From Hominiventricola aquisgranensis (GTDB taxonomy: Bacteria; Bacillota; Clostridia; Lachnospirales; Lachnospiraceae), in assembly GCF_040096225.1 (NCBI RefSeq), contig NZ_JBBMFC010000016.1, positions 1-64,000 of the forward strand: a DNA stretch of 64,000 nt, written 5' to 3'. The translations under genes and the position numbers were made by a program. Positions 15,894 to 24,766 of the stretch are shown here, piece after piece. Each line of letters opens with the position of its first letter. Within the stretch, counting starts at the first letter, position 1. The notes beneath the pieces are model-generated. The model was not told the origin of the DNA. It saw only the letters and a list, made by a program, of their open reading frames with translations, and ran no database searches.

Positions 15894-18353
15894 TCACACC
15901 TCCTGCCGTCCGTGACTGTGACTTTCCCGAAATGCCTGCCCTGTCCGCACATATTCCGCCGCATAGATTCCTGCAAGAGCTGCTTCCTCTGACACATGAT
16001 CCACCAGATCATGAACATGCAGCACATTACCACAGGCGAAGACTCCTTCAAGACTGGTCTCCAGCATCTCATTTACTACCAGTCCTTTCGTCTTCGGATC
16101 AATCTGAATCCCTGCCTCTCTGGACAGCTCATTTTCCGGGATCAGCCCCACAGCCAGCAGCAATGTATCACAGGAAATCTCCTCCTCTGTTCCCTCTATG
16201 GGTGTTCCTTTCTCATCCACCTGTGCCAGGGTCACACCGGTCAGCCGCTCTTTTCCATGGATTTCAGTCACTGTATGCCGCAATTTTAATGGAATATCAA
16301 AATCTTCCAGACACTGGACAATATTTCTCTGTAATCCACCGGACTTTGGCATAAGCTCCGCCACCAGCTTCACATGTGCACCTTCCAGCGTAAGTCTCCT
16401 TGCCATGATCAGACCAATATCACCGGAACCAAGGATCACCACCTCATGTCCCGGCATGACTCCTTCCACATTGATGAGCCTCTGAGCAGTTCCCGCGGAA
16501 TAGATTCCCGCCGGACGAAAGCCCGGAATATTCAGAGCTCCCCGTGGCCGTTCCCTGCATCCCATGGCAAGGATCACCGCTCTTGCCTGGATGATAGACA
16601 ACCCATCCTTCTTGTTCATGGCCGTGACTTTTTTGTCTGCTCCAATCTCCAGTACCATAGTATCCAGCCGATATTCGATCTGTTTTTCCTGCACCAGATC
16701 AATATACCTCTGAGCATATTCCGGCCCGGTCAGTTCTTCATGAAAAATATGAAGTCCGAATCCATTATGAATACATTGGTTCAGGATGCCTCCCAATTCC
16801 CTGTCACGCTCCAGGATCAGAATGCGTTCCATCCCCTGCTCCCGAGCTGAGATGGCTGCTGCCAGTCCTGCCGGACCACCGCCAATGATGACAATGTCAT
16901 AAGCATCCTCAAATGCATCTTTGCAGCAGCCTTTCACCATATAGGATGCTCCGCCCGCTTTGGTGATCTGCTGCATATCTTCTCCCAGCTCCCGGCAGAG
17001 GATCTCCATGACTTTCGGTCCACAAAAGCCGCCCTGACACCGGCCCATGCCAGCTCTGGTCCGCCGCTTCACACCGTCCACGGATCTTGCTCCTAAAGGT
17101 CTGTGAATGGCATCCAGGATCTCACCTTCCGTGATCCGCTCACACCGGCAGATAATCGTTCCATAGGCAGGATTTTCACGGATCAGCGCATTTCTTTCTT
17201 CAAGAAATAAGGAATCCGGATGGAAGATACCTTTTCTCTTAGCAATAAAATGTTTCTTTTTCTTTAATCTTAATTTCCGGCTCACCTGCTCCGCCACCAG
17301 CTCTCCGATGGCAGGACAGCTGGTCAGCCCCGGAGATTCCACGCCCGCGCAGTCAAAGAATCCATCTGCGCCGTCCACTTCCCCGATGATAAATTCGTGT
17401 CCGTCTTCATGTGCCCGAAGTCCCGCAAAAGATGTGATCACCTGTCCAAAAGGCAGATCCTTCACATTGAGGGCAGCCTTCTTAATAACTTCCGAAAGCC
17501 CGGCAGTGCTGGTATTGGTTCCTTCCCGATCCTCAATATCCAGTGCTGTCGGACCCAGTAAGAGATTTCCATGAACTGTCGGTGACACCAGAATGCCTTT
17601 GCCATATTTTCCAGGAAGTGCAAAGATGGTATGCTTCACATGCTCACCGGCTGTCTTATCCAGCAGACAGTATTCACCGCGTCTGGGTGTAATATGGATC
17701 TTGCGCTCACTGACCATGTTATGAAAATAATCTGCATAGACACCAGCTGCGTTGACCACCGCCCGGGTTCTGATATTTCCCCGGTCTGTCAGAAGCTCCC
17801 ATCCATATTCCAGCCTTCGAATCCCTTTGACTTCTGTGTTAAACTTAAATTCCACCCCATTTTCACAGGCATTCTCTGCCAGTGCCAGATTGAGTCCAAA
17901 GGGACACACAATGCCTGCCGTTGGTGCATACAGTGCTGCACACACTTCCGCTGTCAGATTCGGCTCCATCTCATGAACTTCTTTCCGGTCCAGGATACGC
18001 AGATCCTTGACCCCGTTGGCAATCCCACGGTCATAGAGAGCCTTCAGTCCAGGCATGTCTTCCTCCGAAAGACAGACTACCAGCGACCCGATCCGCTCAA
18101 ATAATATATCCAGATCTTCTGACAGCTTTCCCATCAGCTCATTGCCCCGCACATTAAGCTTTGCCATGAGCGAACCTTCCTGTGCATCGTATCCGGCATG
18201 AATAATGGCACTGTTGGCCTTAGAGGTTCCACAGCACACATCCTCTTCCTTCTCCACTACACAGATCTTACCTTCGTACCGGGACAGCTCCCGTGCCGAG
18301 GCTGCCCCCGACACGCCGCTGCCAATGATCACCACATCGTACATGGTTACCAC
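15894..18353 (-). CDS. Fused glycerol-3-phosphate dehydrogenase-like / NAD(P)-FAD oxidoreductase
   Basis: 819 residues with three modules. Residues 1-360: FAD-dependent DAO-type oxidoreductase of the GlpA/LhgO group (VVIIGSGVSGAASARELS dinucleotide fold, SKANSAIIHAGYD). About 400-455: BFD-like [2Fe-2S] domain with Cys402, 404, 439 and 444. From 486: a second Rossmann flavoprotein (YDIVIIGGGPAGLAAA) with a central GSGDIGLIMARRLTLEGA NAD(P) site. In related clostridia these are usually two genes followed by DUF1667. It probably oxidises glycerol 3-phosphate to dihydroxyacetone phosphate. GTG start at 18353 with GGAG 7 nt upstream overlaps glpF by 7 nt; an ATG lies three codons on. Confidence 0.88.
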   Translation of the reverse strand: MVTMYDVVIIGSGVSGAASARELSRYEGKICVVEKEEDVCCGTSKANSAIIHAGYDAQEGSLMAKLNVRGNELMGKLSEDLDILFERIGSLVVCLSEEDMPGLKALYDRGIANGVKDLRILDRKEVHEMEPNLTAEVCAALYAPTAGIVCPFGLNLALAENACENGVEFKFNTEVKGIRRLEYGWELLTDRGNIRTRAVVNAAGVYADYFHNMVSERKIHITPRRGEYCLLDKTAGEHVKHTIFALPGKYGKGILVSPTVHGNLLLGPTALDIEDREGTNTSTAGLSEVIKKAALNVKDLPFGQVITSFAGLRAHEDGHEFIIGEVDGADGFFDCAGVESPGLTSCPAIGELVAEQVSRKLRLKKKKHFIAKRKGIFHPDSLFLEERNALIRENPAYGTIICRCERITEGEILDAIHRPLGARSVDGVKRRTRAGMGRCQGGFCGPKVMEILCRELGEDMQQITKAGGASYMVKGCCKDAFEDAYDIVIIGGGPAGLAAAISAREQGMERILILERDRELGGILNQCIHNGFGLHIFHEELTGPEYAQRYIDLVQEKQIEYRLDTMVLEIGADKKVTAMNKKDGLSIIQARAVILAMGCRERPRGALNIPGFRPAGIYSAGTAQRLINVEGVMPGHEVVILGSGDIGLIMARRLTLEGAHVKLVAELMPKSGGLQRNIVQCLEDFDIPLKLRHTVTEIHGKERLTGVTLAQVDEKGTPIEGTEEEISCDTLLLAVGLIPENELSREAGIQIDPKTKGLVVNEMLETSLEGVFACGNVLHVHDLVDHVSEEAALAGIYAAEYVRTGQAFRESHSHGRQEV

Positions 18354-19057
18354 GGAATTGCTCCGTAAAGTGCCACTGCTGCCAGTGCACCCAGGATCGG
18401 TCCCAACAGTGGAACAATTGCGTATCCCCAGCTGGAACTGCCTTTCTCATGGATCGGCAGTACCGTATGAGCAAATCTCGGTCCTAAGTCCCTCGCCGGA
18501 TTGATAGCATAACCGGTCAGTCCGCCCAGAGACATACCGATAGACACGATGATTCCAAATACAATGAATTTTCCAAGTCCGTCTGTAAGTCCCGGCACAT
18601 TTGCCATCCCTTTGATGGCAAATACAAGCACAAAGGTTCCCACTGCTTCGCTGAACATGTTAAGCCCGGTATTGGGAACCGATGGTGCAGTACAGAATAC
18701 ACCCAGCTTGGTTCCTGCTTCCTTGGTAGCATCAAACTGTGCCTTGAACAACAGATATACAATAACTGCTCCCACAAACGCACCGGCAAACTGTGCAAGA
18801 ATATAGCCTGGCACCATGCTCCACGCAAAGCTTCCGTCCATGGCAAGTGCCAGTGTCAGCGCCGGATTGAAGGATGCGCCGGAAGCCGCCCCAAAAATGC
18901 ATGCAGGGATCATGACTGCAAGCCCCCATGCAAAGGTGATCTGAATACTTCCTGCACCCTTCATGCCGGATTTATTGAGCGTAACGTTAGCAACAACGCC
19001 ATCACCAAGAATGATCAGCAGCATTGTTCCAAGAAATTCAGAGATATAGGGTAACAT
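18347..19057 (-). CDS. glpF: Glycerol uptake facilitator (aquaglyceroporin)
   Basis: MIP-family channel, 236 residues, six membrane helices plus two half helices. Both signature loops are present: SFNPALTLALAM (first NPA box) and INPARDLGPR (second box; the Asp after NPAR marks glycerol-conducting rather than water-only channels). Lies between glpK and the glycerol-3-phosphate oxidoreductase and is translationally coupled to the latter by a 7-nt overlap. Confidence 0.95.
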   Translation of the reverse strand: MLPYISEFLGTMLLIILGDGVVANVTLNKSGMKGAGSIQITFAWGLAVMIPACIFGAASGASFNPALTLALAMDGSFAWSMVPGYILAQFAGAFVGAVIVYLLFKAQFDATKEAGTKLGVFCTAPSVPNTGLNMFSEAVGTFVLVFAIKGMANVPGLTDGLGKFIVFGIIVSIGMSLGGLTGYAINPARDLGPRFAHTVLPIHEKGSSSWGYAIVPLLGPILGALAAVALYGAIPW

Positions 19058-19150
19058 AGAACTCCTCCTTATTCATTTTCCACAACACTTCTCGTTCTTA
19101 TCGGATGGTATATTCTGCTCCCTCAGGAACATTCCTGCAACGTTATCTTC

Positions 19151-20647
19151 TTAGTCCTCTTTTGCCCAGCCGTAGGCATATTTTACTGCTTTCTTCCATC
19201 CCTTCAGCTTCTTCTTGCGTTCTTCCTCACTGATCTTCGGCTCAAAGATCTGATCGATGGCCCAGTTCTTGATAACTTCTTCTTTATCAGACCAGTATCC
19301 CACTGCCAGACCTGCCAGATAAGCAGCTCCCATCGCCGTAGTCTCCACACACTGTGGACGGTTCACCGGTGCTTGAATAATGTCTGCCTGCGTCTGCATG
19401 AGGAAATTATTGGCACTTGCACCTCCGTCCACCTTCAATGCTGCCAGACGGATGCCCGAATCTGCCTCCATGGCAACCAGAACATCGTTGACCTGATAAG
19501 CCAGAGATTCCAGTGTTGCCCGGATAATATGGTACTTATTGACGCCACGAGTAATACCCACGATCGTTCCTCTTGCATACTGATCCCAGTACGGAGCACC
19601 TAGTCCGGTAAATGCCGGAACCACATAACAGCCATTGGTATCCGGTACTTTCTGTGCCATATATTCCGAATCCGGTGAGGAATCAATGATCTTCAATTCA
19701 TCCCGCAGCCACTGGATCGCTGCCCCGGCCACAAAGATAGAACCTTCCAGTGCATAATGAACTTTTCCGTCCAGTCCCCATGCAATTGTGGTGACCAGTC
19801 CGTTATCGGAAAATACCGGTTTTTCACCTGTATTCATCAACATAAAGCAGCCCGTTCCATAAGTATTCTTTGCCTCGCCCGGTTCAAAACAGGTCTGACC
19901 GAACAATGCTGCCTGCTGATCTCCTGCCGCGCCCGCAATAGGGATCTCTCCACCCAAAAATGAGGACTCGGTCTTTCCGTAGATACAGCTGGAAGGCTTT
20001 GCCTCCGGAAGCATGCTCGCCGGGATATCCAGCTCTTTCAGGATTTCTTCATCCCACTGAAGGGTATTGATATTGAACAGCATAGTTCTGGATGCGTTGG
20101 AATAATCCGTCACATGAACAGCACCTTTGGTCAGCTTCCAGATCAGCCAGGTCTCCACCGTACCAAACAGCAGCTCCCCTTTTTCTGCCCGTTCTCTGGC
20201 TCCCGGCACATTGTCCAGAATCCATTTCACCTTGGTTCCTGAGAAATACGCATCGATCACAAGGCCTGTCTTTCTGCGGAATTTCTCCGTCAGCCCCTTC
20301 TCCTTCAGAGAATCACAATACTCAGAAGTTCTGCGGCACTGCCATACGATGGCATGATAGACCGGTTCTCCTGTATTTTTATCCCACACAATGGAGGTCT
20401 CACGCTGATTGGTGATACCGATTGCCGCGATGTCCTGTGCAGTAGCTCCGATCCTGCTCATCGCTTCCACGGCTACGCCAAGCATGCTTGCCCAGATCTC
20501 GTCTGCATCATGCTCTACCCAGCCCGGCTTTGGAAAATACTGTTTGAATTCTCTCTGCGCCACGCTGCACATGGTTCCTTTCTTGTCAAACAGGATACAA
20601 CGATTGCTGGTTGTGCCCGCATCCAGTGCCATTACATACTTTGCCAT
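19151..20647 (-). CDS. glpK: Glycerol kinase
   Basis: 498 residues, FGGY-family sugar kinase that makes glycerol 3-phosphate. Start MAKYVMALDAGTTSNR chosen for AAAAGGAG 10 nt upstream; an in-frame extension to 20719 lacks a ribosome site. Visible: N-terminal phosphate-1 loop DAGTTSNRCILFD, IAAIGITNQRETS, PIAGAAGDQQAALFGQ (ATP site) and GGASANNFLMQ near the end. Heads the operon glpK-glpF-oxidoreductase-DUF1667 for glycerol capture, phosphorylation and oxidation. Confidence 0.96.
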   Translation of the reverse strand: MAKYVMALDAGTTSNRCILFDKKGTMCSVAQREFKQYFPKPGWVEHDADEIWASMLGVAVEAMSRIGATAQDIAAIGITNQRETSIVWDKNTGEPVYHAIVWQCRRTSEYCDSLKEKGLTEKFRRKTGLVIDAYFSGTKVKWILDNVPGARERAEKGELLFGTVETWLIWKLTKGAVHVTDYSNASRTMLFNINTLQWDEEILKELDIPASMLPEAKPSSCIYGKTESSFLGGEIPIAGAAGDQQAALFGQTCFEPGEAKNTYGTGCFMLMNTGEKPVFSDNGLVTTIAWGLDGKVHYALEGSIFVAGAAIQWLRDELKIIDSSPDSEYMAQKVPDTNGCYVVPAFTGLGAPYWDQYARGTIVGITRGVNKYHIIRATLESLAYQVNDVLVAMEADSGIRLAALKVDGGASANNFLMQTQADIIQAPVNRPQCVETTAMGAAYLAGLAVGYWSDKEEVIKNWAIDQIFEPKISEEERKKKLKGWKKAVKYAYGWAKED

Positions 20648-20688
20648 AATATTCTTCTCCTTTTCGACCCCTGTATAGTCTTGCTTCC

Positions 20689-20697
20689 AGTATACCA
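20689..20697 (-). promoter_or_regulatory. Extended -10 element upstream of glpK
   Basis: TGG-TATACT on the minus strand, about 45 nt before the glpK start. No good -35 is visible, so the promoter may need an activator. Confidence 0.4.
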
Positions 20698-20765
20698 TAA
20701 CCATTTGAAAAAAGTGCACTTTTCCTAGTTGTATCCTATGCGCGGAAATTTGGTTTTATGAGGCG

Positions 20766-20810
20766 TAAAAAGCTCCCGCCCGGCAAATTATATTTGCCAG
20801 ACAGGAGCCT
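20766..20810 (-). terminator. Intrinsic terminator of clpB
   Basis: Minus strand GGCTCCTGTCTGGCAAA ... TTTGCCGGGCGGGAGC then TTTTT, directly after the clpB stop codon. Confidence 0.9.
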
Positions 20811-20820
20811 TTATTTTAGT

Positions 20821-23403
20821 TTATTTTGTTCGGATGGTAAGACCATCGCCATCTCTGTCAACGACCATCACACTGCCTGCATGGACGTCTCCGCCAAGAA
20901 TATATCTTGCCGCCATAGTCTCCACATTCTTCTGAAGGAATCTCTTCAGCGGACGGGCACCATAGACCGGATCATATCCGTTCTCTACAATGTAAGCCTT
21001 GGCTGCATCTGTAAGCTCGATCTGAAGTTCCTTGTCCTCCAGTCTCTTGTTCACATCTGCCATCATCAGATCCACAATGTGTCCGATGTTATCCTTCGTC
21101 AGCGGTTTGAACAGGATGATCTCATCCAGACGGTTCAGAAACTCTGGTCTGAAGTGAGCTCTCAAGTCACCCATTACCTGTTTCTCACACTCCGGACGGA
21201 TATCGCCTTTCTCGTCAATGCCTTCCAGCAGATAGCTGGAACCAATGTTGGAGGTCATGATCAGAATCGTGTTCTTGAAGTCCACAGTTCTTCCCTGGGA
21301 ATCGGTAATACGACCATCATCCAATACCTGCAGCAGTACATTGAATACATCCGGGTGAGCCTTCTCAATCTCATCAAAGAGCACAACCGAGTACGGACGT
21401 CTTCTGACAGCCTCTGTCAGCTGACCACCTTCCTCGTATCCTACATATCCAGGCGGTGCTCCGATCAGACGGGATACGGAGTATTTCTCCATATATTCAC
21501 TCATATCGATACGCACCATATTCTGTTCATCATCAAACAGACTGGCAGCCAGTGCTTTTGCAAGCTCCGTCTTACCTACACCAGTTGGTCCAAGGAACAG
21601 GAATGATCCAATCGGCTTGGTCGGATCCTTGATACCTGCTTTGGAACGAATGATCGCATCTGTAACTTTCTGTACACCTTCATCCTGTCCGATGACTCTC
21701 TTATGGAGTTCTTCATCCAGATGCAGGGTCTTATTTCTCTCACTCTCGGTCAGCTTTGCCACCGGAATGCCGGTCCAACGGGAAATGATTCTGGCAATCT
21801 CTTCGTCGGTCACGCTCTCATGAACCAGAGACAGGTCTTTATTCTTAACCTTCTCCTCCTCTTCCTCCAACTGCTTCTGCAGCTGCGGCAGACGTCCATA
21901 CTGAAGCTGTGCAGCCTTTTCCAGATCATAGCCCTGCTGGGCAGCCTGGATCTGACGGTTCACATCCTCGATCTCTTCACGGATCTTGGACAGATTCTCC
22001 ACGGATTTCTTCTCATCATCCCACTGTGCTTTCTTATTATTAAATTCATCTCTTAAGTCAGCCAGTTCCTTCTGCAACGTCTGCAGTCTGTCCTGACTGA
22101 GTCTGTCAGTCTCTTTTTTCAGAGCGGCTTCCTCAATCTCCATCTGAAGAACTTTTCTACGAAGCTCATCCAGCTCCGTCGGCATGGAATCCAGCTCGGT
22201 CTTGATCAGTGCGCAAGCCTCATCCACCAGGTCAATGGCTTTATCCGGCAGAAAACGCTCGGAAATATAACGATGGGACAGGGTTGCTGCTGCCACCAGG
22301 GCTGAGTCTGTGATCTTCACTCCATGGAATACTTCGTAACGGTCTTTCAGACCACGAAGGATAGAAATCGTATCTTCCACAGACGGCTCATCCACCAGTA
22401 CCTGCTGGAAACGACGTTCCAGTGCCGCATCCTTCTCAATATACTGACGGTACTCATCAAGAGTGGTCGCACCGATACAATGCAGTTCCCCTCTTGCAAG
22501 CAGAGGTTTCAGCATATTACCCGCATCCATGGCACCATCGGTCTTGCCTGCTCCCACGATCAGATGCAGCTCATCAATAAACAGAATAATCTGTCCTTCG
22601 CTCTTTCTGACCTCTTCCAGAACTGCTTTCAGACGCTCTTCAAATTCACCTCTGTATTTGGCTCCTGCCACCAGAGCACCCATATCCAGTGAAAAAATCT
22701 TCTTATTCTTCAATCCTTCCGGTACATCACCACGGACGATACGCTGTGCCAGGCCTTCTACAACGGCTGTCTTACCAACACCAGGTTCACCGATCAGCAC
22801 CGGGTTATTCTTGGTCTTACGGGACAGAATACGGATCACATTCCGGATCTCCGCATCACGTCCGATCACTGGATCAAGCTTCTGCTCTCTGGCACGCGCT
22901 ACCAGCTCTGTACCATATTTGTTCAATGTGTCATAAGTTGCTTCCGGATTGTCGCTGGTCACACGCTGATTGCCGCGGACGCTGGACAATGCCTTCAGAA
23001 AACGATCTTTGGTAATACCGTTTTCCCGGAACAAATCCTTCATGGAAGGACTCGGATTGTCCAGTAATGACAGAAACAGATGCTCCACGGACACGTACTC
23101 ATCACCCATCCGCTTTGCTTCATCTTCTGCACTAATCAAGGCTTTATTCAAGTACTGACCCACATAAGGCTGACCACCGGATACTTTCACTCTCCGATTC
23201 AGTGCCTGCTCCACCTGTTCCTTAAACAACGTAGAATCTATATCCATCTTGGAAATCAGTCTGGAGATCAGGCTCTCCTCCTGAGTCAGAAGACAATACA
23301 TCAGATGTTCCTGCTCAATCTCCTGATTGCCATATTCCATGGCAGTCTTTTCCAGATTATTGACTGCTTCCACAGATTTCTGTGTAAATTTCTGAATGTT
23401 CAT
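20821..23403 (-). CDS. clpB: ATP-dependent disaggregase chaperone ClpB
   Basis: 860 residues, full-length Hsp100. N-terminal Clp-N repeats (1-145), first AAA+ module with GEPGVGKTAVVEG (about 203) and VILFIDELH-type Walker B, a coiled-coil middle domain (about 400-520, rich in Leu/Glu/Lys heptads) that distinguishes ClpB from ClpA/C, and a second AAA+ module with GPTGVGKTELAKA and VVLFDEIEKAHPDVF. Resolubilises protein aggregates with DnaK. Single-gene unit under a consensus promoter with an overlapping CIRCE operator, hence HrcA-controlled heat-shock expression. Confidence 0.97.
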   Translation of the reverse strand: MNIQKFTQKSVEAVNNLEKTAMEYGNQEIEQEHLMYCLLTQEESLISRLISKMDIDSTLFKEQVEQALNRRVKVSGGQPYVGQYLNKALISAEDEAKRMGDEYVSVEHLFLSLLDNPSPSMKDLFRENGITKDRFLKALSSVRGNQRVTSDNPEATYDTLNKYGTELVARAREQKLDPVIGRDAEIRNVIRILSRKTKNNPVLIGEPGVGKTAVVEGLAQRIVRGDVPEGLKNKKIFSLDMGALVAGAKYRGEFEERLKAVLEEVRKSEGQIILFIDELHLIVGAGKTDGAMDAGNMLKPLLARGELHCIGATTLDEYRQYIEKDAALERRFQQVLVDEPSVEDTISILRGLKDRYEVFHGVKITDSALVAAATLSHRYISERFLPDKAIDLVDEACALIKTELDSMPTELDELRRKVLQMEIEEAALKKETDRLSQDRLQTLQKELADLRDEFNNKKAQWDDEKKSVENLSKIREEIEDVNRQIQAAQQGYDLEKAAQLQYGRLPQLQKQLEEEEEKVKNKDLSLVHESVTDEEIARIISRWTGIPVAKLTESERNKTLHLDEELHKRVIGQDEGVQKVTDAIIRSKAGIKDPTKPIGSFLFLGPTGVGKTELAKALAASLFDDEQNMVRIDMSEYMEKYSVSRLIGAPPGYVGYEEGGQLTEAVRRRPYSVVLFDEIEKAHPDVFNVLLQVLDDGRITDSQGRTVDFKNTILIMTSNIGSSYLLEGIDEKGDIRPECEKQVMGDLRAHFRPEFLNRLDEIILFKPLTKDNIGHIVDLMMADVNKRLEDKELQIELTDAAKAYIVENGYDPVYGARPLKRFLQKNVETMAARYILGGDVHAGSVMVVDRDGDGLTIRTK

Positions 23404-23483
23404 ATGCTCGCCTCCTCGCCTCGCATAGCTGATGCCAAATTATAAATCTGACATACTGATGTCTATTTCTTTGTTCTATGTGT

Positions 23484-23526
23484 ACTATATCACCAGTTGT
23501 TAGCACTGTCAATAGGTGAGTGCTAA
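23484..23526 (-). promoter_or_regulatory. clpB promoter with CIRCE operator
   Basis: Minus strand TTGACA (23507-23512), 17-nt spacer, TATAGT (23484-23489). Overlapping the -35 is the HrcA operator CIRCE at 23500-23526: TTAGCACTG-N9-GAGTGCTAA, one mismatch from the ideal 9-bp arms. Binding here would exclude RNA polymerase until heat inactivates HrcA. Confidence 0.9.
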
Positions 23527-23560
23527 TTATTTTGTGAAATATTTGTGAAAGCTACGAGTC

Positions 23561-23692
23561 ATGCACATTTACGTGAAAATCCCTCTTTCAAGCTTGCTTG
23601 ATAAAGAGGGATTTTTCATGGAAATGTATAGGGCGACAGCCCGACAGTGAGGGAGTTCTTTCCCGAGCTGTGCATGGCGTATATCACAGCTT
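23561..23692. other. Structured intergenic element (possible RNA)
   Basis: ATGCACA (23561) and TGTGCAT (23669) close a domain holding three hairpins: a long one (ACATTT..GTGAAAATCCCTCTTT / AAAGAGGGATTTTTCAT..AAATGT), a small GGG-CGACAG-CCC and GGGA-GTTCTT-TCCC. An alternative stem AGCTGTG / CACAGCT (23666-23692) would compete with the closing stem. It lies in the 452-bp gap between clpB and an ORF6N fragment. No coding potential seen; class not recognised. Confidence 0.45.
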
Positions 23693-23800
23693 ACAGGGAT
23701 TTTTCACTTGCTTTCGCACTCGATTTTCTTGATTTGGCCACATTTTTACCACAAATTTTTCTCTTCTTCTGCCAGTTTGCTTTCTTTCTTATCCAGACAT

Positions 23801-23835
23801 AAAAAGACGCAAGCCATATTCTTATGACTCACGCC
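23801..23835 (-). terminator. Intrinsic terminator after the ORF6N fragment
   Basis: Minus strand GGCGTGAG ... CTTGCGTC (paired with some G-U) followed by TTTTT, 20 nt downstream of the fragment's stop codon. Confidence 0.6.
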
Positions 23836-23855
23836 TTTCTGCATAACTTACTTTT

Positions 23856-24125
23856 CTATTCTTCTGTTTCTAATTCCAATCTCTGTAAAATATCTCTTAC
23901 AATACCTGCTTCTTCTGTTGTAAGCTGAAAACAAAAATCTTCTGGAAATCGTTTTATATTTCTTTTTACTGCACGATTTAAAGCTTTTGTTTCTACTTGA
24001 TAAAGTATTGCCAGATCACTATCCACCATGACTTGTTTGTTTCTTACTACATAAATCAGATTTTCAATGTCCGATGGTATGATTTCAACTATTTCTATAT
24101 GTATACATTTGAAATATTTAGACAC
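23856..24125 (-). pseudogene. ORF6N-domain protein fragment
   Basis: 89 codons. IENLIYVVRNKQVMVDSDLA and VETKALNRAVKRNIKRF, then FPEDFCFQLT, are the N-terminal half of the ORF6N DNA-binding domain found in phage and plasmid proteins (usually 170 residues or more). The reading frame stops soon after this half domain and the start is a poor GTG without a clear ribosome site, so it looks like the remnant of a mobile-element gene. It lies beside the Septu-like genes. Confidence 0.55.
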
Positions 24126-24166
24126 AAGCTTTATTATAGAATAGGCGATGCTGAAAGTTCAGAGCG

Positions 24167-24220
24167 TCATTCTAAAACCCGTTTGAGTTCACTGAAATTC
24201 TTGATTCTTTCATCTGTCAT
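24167..24220 (-). CDS. Possible 17-codon peptide or gene fragment
   Basis: ATG preceded by GAGGTAAAAT, coding for MTDERIKNFSELKRVLE. It starts 4 nt after the hydrolase stop codon, whose last bases supply the ribosome site. It could be the N-terminal relic of the ORF6N gene just downstream or a chance ORF; nothing else supports it. Confidence 0.25.
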   Translation of the reverse strand: MTDERIKNFSELKRVLE

Positions 24221-24223
24221 ATT

Positions 24224-24745
24224 TTACCTCATCACCTTGATCTGGCACGCTTCCATTGCTTTCAATGCATTTTCATGGCTCTCCGGCGTCACACCTGCAC
24301 AGTATGCTGCATCCACATAGATGGGCACTTCCGGAAGTGTTGCCTTGAGCAGCAATGCATTGGAGATCACACAGATATCTGTGCAAAGTCCTACCAGCGT
24401 AATACTGCCGATCTCCTCGTCTTCATGAAGAGCCAGCAGATCTGCAGCCAGATCCGTAGAACCAAAAGTCTCCTTATCGATGGGTTCTGTCTTTCTCAAA
24501 GCATCCAATTCTTTCCGGATCTGCCAGCCTTCCGTGCCACGGATGCAATGAGGCACCGGAAGATTCTTTCCTTCCTGTGTCTCCAGATACCAGGTCTCAT
24601 GAGTATCCCTTGTGAAGAAAACTTCGCCATCAAAATTCCGAATCTTATCCTCCACCTTGGGTACAATGGCAACTGCTTCTTTTGTTCCCAGTGCTCCATC
24701 AATAAAATCATTCTGCATGTCTACAACAATCAAAATATGTTTCAT
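24224..24745 (-). CDS. Isochorismatase-family cysteine hydrolase (nicotinamidase-like)
   Basis: 173 residues. Catalytic triad of the family is visible: Asp in VVDMQNDF (residue 9), Lys in IDKETFGS, Cys in VGLCTDICV. The compact length and the Asp-Met-Gln-Asn-Asp-Phe start fit PncA-type amidohydrolases, which turn nicotinamide into nicotinate for NAD recycling, but other small amidases share these motifs and the metal-binding His pattern is weak. Start follows GGAGGAATAATGACACT. Confidence 0.8.
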   Translation of the reverse strand: MKHILIVVDMQNDFIDGALGTKEAVAIVPKVEDKIRNFDGEVFFTRDTHETWYLETQEGKNLPVPHCIRGTEGWQIRKELDALRKTEPIDKETFGSTDLAADLLALHEDEEIGSITLVGLCTDICVISNALLLKATLPEVPIYVDAAYCAGVTPESHENALKAMEACQIKVMR

Positions 24746-24766
24746 AGTGTCATTATTCCTCCATTT

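Noticed and set aside
20758..21606. A 282-codon plus-strand frame.
   Set aside because: Antisense to the clpB 3' end and crosses its terminator.
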